Source of the DNA: Pristionchus mayeri | Taxonomy: Eukaryota > Nematoda > Chromadorea > Rhabditida > Neodiplogasteridae | NCBI GenBank assembly: GCA_036245805.1 | Contig: BTRK01000003.1 | Location: forward strand, 19,991,292 to 20,055,291 | DNA length: 64,000 nt | Direction: 5' to 3' | Part shown: positions 32,870 through 43,027 of the stretch, piece by piece | How positions within the stretch are numbered: position 1 is the first letter of the stretch | Layout: each line of letters starts with the position of its first letter | Made by a program: the position numbers and the translations under genes | The notes under the pieces: generated by a model | Told to the model about the DNA's origin: nothing | Database searches by the model: none | The model's input: only the letters and a program-made list of their open reading frames with translations

Positions 32870-33154
32870 TATCGCTTTTCCATTATTATTTTTATAATTT
32901 TATAATTATTGTAGCTTCCTCTTTCAATTTGTTCTAATTGGATTCGCGAATATGTTCCAATATTCACCGTGTGTCGATAAAGAATAAAAATATGCTCATG
33001 ATATTGGCTTCTTATCCTATCAAAAGGGGAGCAATCGCTTTCCTCAACGTAGGTCGAAGTAGAAAGATTGGAATAATGCTTTAGTCTGATCTATGGCAAG
33101 TAGGGGGGAAGTTGGTCACTAGATTTGTTCAGTATTGTTGAAGAGCAAAAAGTT

Positions 33155-33227
33155 TGATCTCGGGCGGGCTCGAACCGCCGGCCTTCTGTGTGTTAGACAG
33201 ATGTGATAACCACTACACCACGGGATC
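33155..33227 (-). tRNA. tRNA-Val (AAC), one acceptor mismatch
   Basis: Cloverleaf on the minus strand: 5' acceptor GATCCCG, D arm GTGTAGTGGTTATCAC, anticodon loop CTAACAC (AAC at 34-36), T arm GGCGG TTCGAGC CCGCC. The 3' acceptor strand reads CGAGATC instead of CGGGATC, giving one mispair, so function is less certain than for the mirror copy. Confidence 0.75.
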
Positions 33228-33390
33228 TTCATGTCGCATAGAAAAAGCAACGATGCAGCTACTCTCAGTTGGACTTTCGCACTCGAAGGCAAAAGGGACA
33301 TTCTTCCTAATTTTCTAAACGGGAAAAGTATTGCAAAAAAAATCACTGTGAGAGAAGGATCTTTATCTTATTCGAGGGAATACTCAATTC

Positions 33391-33764
33391 TTAGGTGGGA
33401 AGGGCGGTGCTCCAGCATTCGCCGTCACACTTGAGGTAAGTGGTCCATGTGATCTTGTTCATGCAGCAGAGCCAGAGAGTCGTTGTGGGGATTCCATTCG
33501 AGGGAATGCACCTGGTGTAGTCTGGCTTGGCCTTGCAGTTGAGGAAGCTGGAAGGATGATCGATCGATTGATAATGATAGTTTGATAATGATTACTTCTC
33601 ATTGCACCAGCACCACGGGGTGAATCCCAGAACAGTCCCTTTTCAGAAATCCTGGAAAGGAGTGAGGGAGTAGGCAGAGAAGGCAATGACAAAGAGAGCC
33701 AGAAGAGTGAGCTGATTCTGAAGGGATTATTCATTGATTGGGAAACTGGGAGAAGACTTACCAT
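33391..33764 (-). pseudogene. Cysteine-rich secreted protein, copy F
   Basis: The promoter block, ATG exon (33,762-33,764) and both later exons are present. Exon 2 has a TGA at 33,643-33,645 where other copies have the Cys of CQDFC. Exon 3 has lost 36 bases in frame (12 residues with two Cys). So it cannot give the normal product. Confidence 0.85.
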
Positions 33765-34407
33765 GATGATTCGAGAATCGGATGGTTTCCATCGATTCTT
33801 ACTGCCGTTTTATACTAGTGAATGATGAAACATCTAAAAAGAAGTGACGCTTCAGCATATTGAAACATGGAGTCTTCCCACGGAAGTCCTTCTGTGACCT
33901 TGAGACCCGACAGGAATTCTGCTGCGAACCTCGATTGAATTCTGGAGTGAGGCGACGTTTGCACCACTTTGAATGCCGAAAGGGATGCGTTTTCCTAACA
34001 TATTTTTTAGATGAAAATATAAAAATATTTCGATGCATTTCTGCATGGGTTGAGAATGCTCACGATTTCGAAAGATCAAGATTTCGGGTCGGAAGGGAGA
34101 TCGGACTTTTGTGATCTAATCATTTACGATATGAATATTAGTTTTGGGGGCTCAATTGGAGGATATGCTCTTATTGTTGTACGATTGTGAACATTGTTTG
34201 ATGCTGCAACACTGGGTTCATATTGGGATACATCGTAGAATGCAAAGCATTTGCAACTTTCATCCTTTACTCATCCGCAACATCGCCTGACGTCAGAATT
34301 CAATCGAGGTTCGCAGCAGAATTCCTGTCGGGTCTCAAGGTCACAGCAGGACTTCCGTGGGAAGACCCCATGTTTCAATATGCTCAAATCAATAATCCCT
34401 TAATAAT

Positions 34408-34491
34408 TCCCTCTGCTGCATGAACAAGATCACATGGACCACTTACCTCAAGTGTGACGGCGAATGCTGGAGCACCGCCCTTCCCACCTAA
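34408..34491 (+). pseudogene. Cysteine-rich secreted protein, fragment G
   Basis: Only the last 28 codons of exon 3 remain (CCMNKITWTTYLKCDGECW to STALPT and the stop), directly after a copy of the promoter-proximal repeat. Confidence 0.85.
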
Positions 34492-34655
34492 GAATCGAGT
34501 ATTCCCTCGAATAAGATAAAGATCCTTCTCTCACAGTGATGTTTTTTTGCAATACTTTTCCCGTTTAGAAAATTAGGAAGAATGTCCCTTTTGCCTTCGA
34601 GTGCGAAAGTCCAACTGAGAGTAGCTGCATCGTTGCTTTTTCTATGCGGCATGAA

Positions 34656-34728
34656 GATCCCGTGGTGTAGTGGTTATCACATCTGTCTAACACACAGAAG
34701 GCCGGCGGTTCGAGCCCGCCCGGGATCA
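34656..34728 (+). tRNA. tRNA-Val (AAC)
   Basis: A complete 73-nt cloverleaf: acceptor GATCCCG paired with CGGGATC, D arm GTGTAGTGGTTATCAC, anticodon stem TCTGT/ACAGA with loop CTAACAC (AAC), variable AGGCC, T arm GGCGG TTCGAGC CCGCC. It contains the A and B boxes of the internal pol III promoter, and a run of T follows at 34,731. It is the intact partner of the copy at 33,155. Confidence 0.92.
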
Positions 34729-35196
34729 AACTTTTTGCTCTTCAACAATACTGAACAAATCTAGTGACCAACTTCCCCCCTACTTGCCATAGATCAGACT
34801 AAAGCATTATTCCAATCTTTCTACTTCGACCTACGTTGAGGAAAGCGATTGCTCCCCTTTTGATAGGATAAGAAGCCAATATCATGAGTATATTTTTATT
34901 CTTTATCGACACACGGTGAATATTGGAACAAATTCGCGAATCCAATTAGAACAAATTGAAAGAGGAAGCTACAATAATTATAAAATTGTAATCTAGGCGA
35001 ACGGCGAAGGCTCTGAATTTGAAATTTCAAATCTATAATAATTTCACAGAAGTGTTAAACGCTATTCTTGGATATCAAAAGAGGCTCTGAATTTAAAATT
35101 TCACCGAAGCCTTAAAAACAGTTCTTGAAATATCACAAGAGCTATTTGGTTGATTCACCCACTGCATTTCACAACGCTTGAAAATAGTACAACTAC

Positions 35197-35247
35197 CTTG
35201 TTCAGTTTATCCGAAGTAGTGGAAGCAGAGAGCGACGAGGAGGCCAT
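35197..35247 (-). pseudogene. First-exon fragment of the charged-protein gene
   Basis: MASSSLSASTTSDKLNK with its upstream region is preserved, and a piece of intron 1 (GAGGCTCTGAATTT) follows. Homology stops at about 34,995, where the tRNA arm begins. No later exons are present. Confidence 0.85.
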
Positions 35248-35640
35248 GTCTCTCGAGAGATAAGTGAGTGAATGACTATTGATAGAGAATGAATGCATCC
35301 GACAGAGGAGCGATCGACTCGCTAATTTACAATTTACAACTGCCATCCCACTGGTTATGATCCGGCGTCGGAATAATACCTTTATGAGGGAGAGCAGTAA
35401 CGAGGTCTGATATCCCCCTCTGGCTATGAAGTCTCTTATGATTGTGATCTTGTGATTGTGTACAACAATTTCTGACAAAATTGAATAGGAGCCTACGGTA
35501 ACTTGATAATCCATACGGAGCGATAAATCAATGTGCAACAGTCTCAACACTTAGGAAAGGAGGCGATATGAATAGATAATGTTTTTAACAAAGTCATCGT
35601 GGATTGAACTCTTTACCTGATTCGAGGGAATACTCGATTC

Positions 35641-36000
35641 TTAGGTGGGAAGGGCGGTGCTCCAGCATTCGCCGTCACACTTGAGGTAAGTGGCCCATGT
35701 GATCTTTTTCATGCAGCAGAGCCAGAGAGTCGTCGTGGGGATTCCATTCGAGGGAATGCACTTGGTGTAGTCTGACTTGGCCTTGCAGTTGGTAACACAC
35801 TTTTGGAAGCAGGTTCTGTTCAACTTGAGGAAGCTGGAAGGATAATCGATCGATAGAGAATGATGGATTGATCATGATTACTTCTCATCCCACCAGCACC
35901 ACGGAGTGAATCCCAGGACGGTTCCTTGGCAGAAATCCTGGCAAGGGGTGAGGGAGTAGGCACTGAAGGCAATGGCAAAGAGGGTAAGAAGAGTGAACTC
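35641..36000 (-). pseudogene. Cysteine-rich secreted protein, copy H (5' truncated)
   Basis: Exon 3 (35,641-35,833) and exon 2 (35,882 to about 35,994) are open: FTLLTLFAIAFSAYSL, CQDFCQG, PWCWW, CFQKCVTNC, LWLCC, CDGECW. The ATG exon and promoter block are missing and one Cys of PWCWC is Trp. It could be expressed only if a new first exon exists. Confidence 0.75.
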
Positions 36001-36027
36001 AATTGAACTCAATAAGATCTATTGAAC

Positions 36028-36080
36028 AACACACCTCAAGTGTGACGGCGAATGCTGGAGCACAGCTCTTGCCGCCTAAG
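36028..36080 (+). pseudogene. Cysteine-rich secreted protein, terminal fragment
   Basis: About 53 bases matching the KCDGECWSTAL end of exon 3, with substitutions. It marks the right edge of the cluster. Confidence 0.7.
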
Positions 36081-36321
36081 GGTGGCTTATCTTGTCAACT
36101 AAGATAAACATCTTCATAATTATTTTGCAATTTATTATTCTAAATTTAACTATGAAGTTCATTTTTAAATGTTGGGACAATAGTAGGCTGTGGTATTTCG
36201 AAATTCTAGAAATACACACTTGGACGACTACTATGGTGTTATCAATCTACACAACTGGGTAATTATCATCACTTATTTTCTCTTAACCATACTATTCACA
36301 CTATCGAATTCGAATCAAACT

Positions 36322-37137
36322 ATGAAAGGCAGATGTTGTTGCGGGGTTCTTTCGATAACAGTAAGGAAAAGTCAAGCATCATTTTATCATAATTTTGAAA
36401 TTTCGCACCGAGATATTTCTTATTCCTTTCATTTGCAAGATAGGAGCCCAGTTCCTCGCTCTTCTTCTCGTCATTCCTCCTTTCAAATCGGCAGTCACCG
36501 CCATTCTCAAGCAAGCGACAGACTACACTGTTGCCAGGGTGCATAATGGAATTTTCGTTCCTAATTGGGAAGGCAATTTTCAGATCGTTCTTGAATGTCT
36601 CGAGTTCTTCACTGGAATTCTCGTTTTTGTCGCTTGTCAAAAGCATCAAGCAATTCTGATGGAACCAATCGTTCTCTTTTGCGTTCGTTGATACCTTCCG
36701 AATCCATTTTCAACTGTTTATGCAATCCTTTGAAGGGAATTCGTACCCTCTACTGTGTACTCGCTGTTTGCTTTGGAGTTTATGGACTGGAATATCGTGA
36801 TTCGGAAGTACCGAACTGGATGAGGTGTTCAGTGAAACTTTTTCCAACGCACTTTAGAGATTCACTTTAGAGAGCAGCTTCGGTTTAACTCAACTGGTCC
36901 TCTACTGCTAGAAAGGGGTTAGTGAGGCAGTTCACCTTGTCATCTCCAAGAAATCTAGTATTTTTATGCTTGAGATGTGTTTTCAAACTTGTTGATCTAC
37001 ATGGGCCTCACAACCATCGATTTGCTATTAGGAGTATGGTACTTCTCAATTTGGTACGACTGCTACAAATATCGGGAGGAAGGAGATAGGTGTAAAATGA
37101 TTTTTCCGATTATTTTTCATTCTCACATTGCAGCTGA
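36322..37137 (+). CDS. Four-pass membrane protein, array member 1
   Basis: The first exon is 36,322-36,360 (MKGRCCCGVLSIT). Further exons encode IGAQFLALLLVIPPF (TM1), a loop, LECLEFFTGILVFVACQ (TM2), YCVLAVCFGVYGLEYRDSEV (TM3, ending PNWMR) and IYMGLTTIDLLLGVWYF (TM4), then SIWYDCYKYREEGD. The end near 37,137 is tentative. Family hallmarks in all members are a short Cys-containing N-terminus ending SIT or similar, four hydrophobic helices and a (W/F)Y.CYK.LE..R tail. I infer a nematode-specific tetraspanning membrane protein of unknown role. The six members lie in tandem on the plus strand. Confidence 0.7.
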
Positions 37138-37565
37138 CTGTTTTCAAGTTGGCCACAGCCTTAACATAATGATTTCTTGTTCCGAATTTTAAACTAAAAT
37201 GTTCGGAAAAAAAGTATATCATAACATAGCTAATAAAATAATGTTCACCACGTTATCTCGCACTGTTATCACTGTTCACTAGTGCTGACTCAATGCTTAC
37301 TCATCCTCCTATGACAACATTTCTCCTTTTTTCGTCCTTGGTCAGCTACATAATCGATGAAACGACACTGTTGTGGATGTCTATCGATTACGGCGAGTTT
37401 GTTTACATTTTGTCCATCCTTTTTGTTTCACATGTCTCCTTTGACAAATTCATGATTTCGACATTTACGAAATTTCGAAAAAATATTCAAAAAATTATTG
37501 CACTTTTACCGCCAAATTGTTTCATTCGTATTGGGCTAACAAATTGAGATTATTGATCCATTCAG

Positions 37566-38487
37566 ATCGGGGCACAGTTTATTGCTCTGTTACTCGTAAT
37601 TACTCCACTCAAATTAGCCATTACCTCAATTCTCACTGGCAAGCCGGCGGCAACATTCCCGTCTGGGGCCGGACCAACGGTGGTGGGGAATTCATAATGT
37701 CGTAACATTTTAAATTATATCAATCATTCAAGACACAAAACAGAGCAAAATGAGTAAATTTCGTCAATTCCTCAAGCTCAGTTCAGTTCATAATCTACCT
37801 TCTCGAGTTCATCACTGGTAGTCTCGTTTTCGTCGCTTGTCAGATGAAAAAGCCAATACTCATGGAACCCATCGTTGGCTTCTGCGTAAGCGTCCAGTTT
37901 TTCATGAAATCGTCGTTCATAACTTTTCCCACAAATACGACGCCGCACTTATAAGACTCGGACAAGCACTAGAGAACTATGAAAAAAACTTCATTCTCAA
38001 GTTTCCAGACAAATACATACAAACTATCCTTTGAGCGCAGTGCAGACAACAATCAGTGTTTTTTTCAGGTCTTCCGTCTGTTCTACTGCACACTTGGATT
38101 GGGCTGTGGAGTCTATGGATTCTACGATGGTCGCTCCATCGTTCCCACTTGGATGCGGTGCCCATTCCGTGGCTTGCTCGAGCAAATATTTACCTTCCAG
38201 AGACCAGTTAGTTCACAACACGACGAGTCATATTCAGCTAGAGAAGGGTGAGTGAGAATCGAAAATATTTGAAATTCAATAATTTTATATGTACTGCAAA
38301 ATCTGTATGTCTACACTGCTTACACTACAGTCAGCTTCATGTTGACCGTTTGGTATTCTTCCATTTGGTACGACTGCTATAAACATCTGGAAGAAGAAGA
38401 GAGGTGATGAAATCATTTCAGAATTAGTTTTGATGATCATCGAATTGCAGCTCGTTGTCTCTGGGTCAAGAAGCAATACACCTTTGA
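37566..38487 (+). CDS. Four-pass membrane protein, array member 2 (start not found)
   Basis: Exons: 37,566 onward (IGAQFIALLLVITPLKLAIT), about 37,790-37,886 (IIYLLEFITGSLVFVACQ), about 38,070-38,156 (FYCTLGLGCGVYGFYDGRS, ending PTWMR), about 38,310-38,403 (VSFMLTVWYSSIWYDCYKHL) and a last short exon to the TGA at 38,485-38,487. An N-terminal exon of the SIT type was not recognised upstream, so the gene may be 5' incomplete. Closest to member 1. Confidence 0.62.
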
Positions 38488-38769
38488 AAGATATGATAAA
38501 TAAAATTTCACTCAACAAACATTTTCACGTGATAATTGCACATAGATACATTTGCTCGCAATTTCGGCTCTGAGCGAATAACGTGGTACGTGCCGTTTAT
38601 TGCCGTACTACGTACCACATGGTACGTAACTTTTATTATGGTACGTAACATACGTACTGACCCTCTCGTGGTACGTCAATTGTTATCATGGTACGAATTT
38701 TTTTATTGTTGAACTATCCGGCAACGGAAAGATCTGACTTCGCAACTTCACATACATGAACAATAATAG

Positions 38770-38875
38770 ATTCTCTACAACTTGACACTGGCCTAGCAGT
38801 GTTCTCCCGCGAGACCAGTCTCGAAGACGGGATGTACCTTTACCTTTACCTACAAATTGGCAAGAATTCAGACTT
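38770..38875 (-). repeat. Dispersed repeat, copy 1
   Basis: It contains CCTAGCAGTGTTCTCCCGCG then GACCAGTCTCG and, in reverse, a GGTAAAGGTAAAGGTAC run. A diverged relative lies at 57,318-57,400 (CTAGCAGTATTTTCCCAC then CCAGTCTCG). Possibly a SINE fragment. Confidence 0.5.
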
Positions 38876-38984
38876 ACTGCTACACGCATTTTGAAATCCG
38901 ACTATAGGCCAAAATTTAGGTCCAAAAATTTTCGATTTTTCGAATGGAGTGTCCGAGCTGCCTCAGATTTGGCAAATTTTTTGC

Positions 38985-41900
38985 TCATCACTCAATCAAT
39001 CAATATTTATCACGTCATGCGTTAACGCAAGATGAGGAAGGGTCGGTATTCTTCAGCAGTTGCGTTCCACCATCTCGCTCCAATAGTTCTTCTGAGATCA
39101 TCTCTCCATCGGGGTTTAGGCTGACCCGGTGAGCGCGTCCTGTTGTAAGGTATCCACATAGTCGTCGCTCTGCTCCATTCTTCCATATCCATTCGTCGCA
39201 GTTTCAACGCCCAAATTGCCTTCCTTCTCATAGCCTCCTGATTCCAGTCACGGACTCCTGTTGCGTTGCGGATGTTCACGTTCCTCCATCGATCTCGCAA
39301 GCTGATTCCGAGCATTTTCCGCTCCATCTTACGCTGAGTCATACTTAGTCGCTCCTTGTCACTTGCTCGTAGGGCCCATAGCTCGCTGCCATAGAGTATC
39401 GTAGACATGACACAACTGTTGAAAAGGCGCCGCTTTGTTTTCATCGGTAGAATGCGTGAAGAGAGGAGGTACGAGAGCTTGCTCCATGCGAACCAACCCA
39501 GACGAATTCTGTGCTCAAGTTCTGCTGAGTAGTCAAGGGGAAGTGAGATTCTTCCGCCTAGATAGGTGGTGGATTCGGCAAAGTTGAACTTCAGATTGTC
39601 GATGACAATGGGTGCTCGGGTGGAGGTGCACGAGGTTAGAAGTACGGTCTTGGATGGATTTACTTCAAGACCAACGCGCGCGCAAGCCTCCATAAGTTTC
39701 TTCATCATGTTCTCCAGTTCGGGGCGACTCTTTGCGATTAGAACAATGTCGTCTGCGTACTCTAAGTGACTCAGGTTGCGGCCATCGATCGATATTCCGT
39801 TGTTCTCCCAATCTATTTCATTCATAGCGTATCTCAAGACGGCATTGAAGAGACATGGGGAGAGAGTGTCTCCTTGGCGAACTCCTCTCCGCACTTCAAC
39901 TGGAACCAAATCCTCGTTGACACGGATGAGAGTAGAGGAAGATTCGTAGAGGCGACGCAAGAGATGGATTAGAGTCGGGTGCACTCTAGCGATCCACAGT
40001 GCGTGCCAAACAGAGTTCCATTCCACACAGTCAAATGCCTTCCGAAAATCCACGAATCCCAAGTAGAGGTGCATTCCGTATTCGTGCGTGCGTTCTGCGA
40101 GTTGTTTGATCGAGTGAAGATTGTTGAGAGTGCAGTGACCTTTCCGGAATCCGGTCTGAGTGTGCGATTCAGCCTCTTCAATTGATGATTCGATTCGTTT
40201 GAGAACAACGCGAGTGATTGTCTTGAGGGATACGTTAAGCAACGAGATTGGTCTGAAGTTTCCGATATCTGTTGGGTCGCCCTTTTTGTGAAGAAGGGAC
40301 ACAACTGCTTCAACCAAATCTCCAGGTACTTGGTCTCCTGCTACGAGGCGATTCAGTAGATCAGCGAAGAATGGGGCAAGGTGCTCTCTTGAGTGGTAAA
40401 GCATGTCAGGGAGGATACCATCCGATCCAGGGGAATGCCCGCACTTGAGAAGCGAGAGAGCATGCCTCGTTTCATCTGGAAGGAAGAGTGGCAATGGTTC
40501 GGGAGAAGGAGGCACGGCCAAGGGAATGTTCACTGCGCGTTTGTAGAGTTCCCCGTAGTAAACTTGGACGGCAGTCTTAGTCGCATCTTGGGAAAGGGCG
40601 CCAGAGACTGGGTCAGGAACGAGAAGTCGTTTACGAGACGAGCGCAGTTTGAGCATCTCTTTGACGATGCTTCTTCCTTTCATTGCAGCTTGTTTTGCCT
40701 GGTTCTCTTTCCTTCTCTTGATATCGTCTACGAGGTTGCTTCGGGCTGTTTTGCATGACAAGGAATATTCGACATTGGATTGCAGGGATGATCGAAGTAG
40801 ATGGCGTTGAGCAAGGAGTTTCCGAGTTGCGGGAGAGATCCAAGGTGGCGATTGCCTCTTTCTCCAACAGTTGGTTGCTGCTGTCTTTGCAAACGCTTGT
40901 ATCTTGTGGAAGGCGTCTGTGGCTGAGGATGGACGAGCAAGGGGCATTGATGCGAGAAGGTTCGCATTGGCAGTAAAAGCGACTTTATCGAAATCCAGCC
41001 GCTCCCTGCATCTTTTATGCCGCACCTTGTTGGGGAGAGAGAGGGTGAGTCGGACGAGACGATGGTCGGAGTCGAATTCGAACTGGCCGACGACTCCACA
41101 ATTGACAACTCTCGCTGTGATGGGCGATGCTACGAAGTCAATTTGGTTGAATGTGGAGCCGTTAGGGGAACGCCAAGTCCCGATTCTTCCTCGACGTCGC
41201 TTGGGGAAGGTGTTTTGGATGCGCAATTTGTTCCTCACGCAGGTCTCTGCAAAAGAGCGCCCACGTGAGTTCGGGGTCGGAGAGGCAAATTCACCGACAA
41301 ATCTTTCATTGCCAGGTTCCTTTGCGACTCTACAGTTGAAATCCCCGACCAAAACTGGCATGTATCCTGCCGGAGCGTCGTGCAGCGCGTTCTCGATCTG
41401 GTCAAGGAAGTCGTCGTAGACGGCATCATCATAAGCCGATGTTGGGGCGTAAGCATTGACCAGGAAGAGTTTCTGTTGTGGTAGCTGCAGGGTTGCGAGA
41501 CGATCCGAAAGACCTCGAAACACGGCTCCTTTTGCAAGATGCGGTTGCAGCAGGAAAGCGACACCATGTCTTGCAGTGGCACCCCCTGAGTGATAAACGA
41601 CGATGCCTGAGGCCGCAAGATTGAAGGAAGCTAAACCCACAATCCTCGCCTCCTGAACAGCTACGATGTCCCACTTGATCTTTGAGAGGGCCAGCTCGAT
41701 CTCGAGGAGCTTCTCCTTGGGTGCGAGTGTCCGGGCGTTCAGCGTGCCGATGTTGAATGGACGACCCATCGAGGCGGCTTACAACTCCCGCTTGCCAGAG
41801 CTGCTGGGAGAGGGAAACTGGCAGAGGGAGAGGGAGACGGGGGGACGGAATGCGCACCACACCGCTCGCGACTAGCGTTGAGGGCCAGAATGATGCGTTG
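38985..41900 (-). mobile_element. RTE-type non-LTR retrotransposon (LINE), apparently full-length
   Basis: A single long ORF with a short 5' leader. The 3' end on the minus strand finishes in a short TTGATTGATTGAG repeat, the kind of microsatellite tail common in RTE elements. Outer limits are estimates because no clear target duplication was found. It is nested in the GGTACGT element. Confidence 0.85.
39022..41769 (-). CDS. Endonuclease-reverse transcriptase of the RTE-type LINE
   Basis: 915 aa without a stop. The N-terminal AP-type endonuclease shows IGTLNARTL, AVQEARIVG, VLVGDFNCRV (about residue 139) and SDHRLV (about residue 232). The RT domain shows FRPISLLNVSLKTITRV, QTGFRKGHCTLNNL, GFVDFRKAFDCVEW, GVRQGDTLSPCLFN and the active site LEYADDIVLIA (about residue 670). 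The C-terminus has PRWRDDLRRTIGARW, typical of RTE proteins. The enzyme nicks DNA and copies its RNA at the nick. Because all catalytic motifs and the frame are intact, it may be a recently active copy. Confidence 0.93.
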   Translation of the reverse strand: MGRPFNIGTLNARTLAPKEKLLEIELALSKIKWDIVAVQEARIVGLASFNLAASGIVVYHSGGATARHGVAFLLQPHLAKGAVFRGLSDRLATLQLPQQKLFLVNAYAPTSAYDDAVYDDFLDQIENALHDAPAGYMPVLVGDFNCRVAKEPGNERFVGEFASPTPNSRGRSFAETCVRNKLRIQNTFPKRRRGRIGTWRSPNGSTFNQIDFVASPITARVVNCGVVGQFEFDSDHRLVRLTLSLPNKVRHKRCRERLDFDKVAFTANANLLASMPLARPSSATDAFHKIQAFAKTAATNCWRKRQSPPWISPATRKLLAQRHLLRSSLQSNVEYSLSCKTARSNLVDDIKRRKENQAKQAAMKGRSIVKEMLKLRSSRKRLLVPDPVSGALSQDATKTAVQVYYGELYKRAVNIPLAVPPSPEPLPLFLPDETRHALSLLKCGHSPGSDGILPDMLYHSREHLAPFFADLLNRLVAGDQVPGDLVEAVVSLLHKKGDPTDIGNFRPISLLNVSLKTITRVVLKRIESSIEEAESHTQTGFRKGHCTLNNLHSIKQLAERTHEYGMHLYLGFVDFRKAFDCVEWNSVWHALWIARVHPTLIHLLRRLYESSSTLIRVNEDLVPVEVRRGVRQGDTLSPCLFNAVLRYAMNEIDWENNGISIDGRNLSHLEYADDIVLIAKSRPELENMMKKLMEACARVGLEVNPSKTVLLTSCTSTRAPIVIDNLKFNFAESTTYLGGRISLPLDYSAELEHRIRLGWFAWSKLSYLLSSRILPMKTKRRLFNSCVMSTILYGSELWALRASDKERLSMTQRKMERKMLGISLRDRWRNVNIRNATGVRDWNQEAMRRKAIWALKLRRMDMEEWSRATTMWIPYNRTRSPGQPKPRWRDDLRRTIGARWWNATAEEYRPFLILR

Positions 41901-42675
41901 CTCATCACTACTGTATGTATATTACCTACCAAATTTGAGGCCCGTGCCTCAACGGAGAACGAAGATATATAAATTTTACGAAAATTTCGGGGTCTTTTCG
42001 AAGTACTTTTCCCAGAGATTGCGAAAGGCGTTCAACAAGTTTGATGATGGATTCTGCACAACAGTGGTTGTACTTCCTCCACAGGAAGTACAATTTTTTT
42101 CCGACCGTACAATCGAAGATTGCACACTGATTTTTGCTCTTCGTATGCATTTTTACGTACGCCATAGCTCTATATTCTCGTATGGTTTACCTACCGGTCA
42201 GTCCCAAGAATGATTCAATATCTCATCATTGAAGGAAGTTGCGACGGTTTGAAATTTGCTGCCAAACTTTTGTCCGGTACTGTACCTGTGCCAACGACCA
42301 TCCGTCGCTGTAGCTGACCGCTGCTGGAACGCCTAAAACATCCAACTAAAATGGTAGAACCTAGACGCGTACCTATAACTTTGATAACTATCCCATTCTC
42401 AGAGTTCTAGGTCCTGGTCTCGGTCCGCCATTTTATGTAGAACTGTTGAGGCTTTCCAGCAGGGCCTACATGGATCGATTTCCGCACAATGTGTGTCCAA
42501 TTATGCAATTATGCACACATGGATATCATATTTGACAAGTTCAACGAAAAAAAAGTTACGTACAATGATAACAGATACGTACCATGTGGTACATAGTAGG
42601 TGGTACGGAATACGTACCACGTTAGTCGCATACGACAAAACACGTACCACGTTATTCGCACAGAGCCTCAATTTC

Positions 42676-43027
42676 TACTTTGTAAACAATGAACAATGAA
42701 TGATTCATTGATAACAGAGGTCCACTAATATTTGCCAACCCGATATCACTGCTGAAAGTGAGTTAGGAATAACTATCTATCGACTGCGATTTAATAGTAT
42801 CGTACCTTTCATTTTCAACGGTAAAACGAACGAGCTGAAATGTTTTGAAATTTTCAAAATTTTCAAGACGATTGTAGTATTGCTTATAATAACCGTAAAC
42901 AATAATTTATATTATTATTTTCATAGAACTTGCCATAGCACTGTACATTTTATCAACATGTCCGAAAATTAAATTAGTTCAACTAGTTTCAGGAAAAATA
43001 TTAACTTAATTTTCATCTTACAAGTAA
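42676..43027. other. Intergenic before array member 3
   Basis: AT-rich with no gene seen. Confidence 0.4.

Larger units (their letters stand above)
32840..35640. repeat. Inverted duplication (palindrome-like) with tRNA genes on both arms
   Basis: About 32,870-33,390 is the inverse of about 34,500-34,990, including the tRNA. The MASSS upstream region at 31,200-31,780 is the inverse of 34,995-35,600. The centre near 34,000-34,250 is single-copy. This explains the tail-to-tail arrangement of the cysteine-rich copies F and G. Confidence 0.85.
38557..42675. mobile_element. Inverted-repeat element of GGTACGT words, interrupted by a LINE
   Basis: The left end GCTCTGAGCGAATAACGTGG and the right end, reversed, GCTCTGTGCGAATAACGTGG begin imperfect inverted repeats of about 150 bp containing repeated (T)GGTACGT(A). 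Between them are about 280 bases of left interior, the complete RTE LINE (about 38,990-41,900) and about 640 bases of right interior. So a roughly 1.2-kb non-coding DNA element seems to have been hit by the LINE. Confidence 0.75.
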
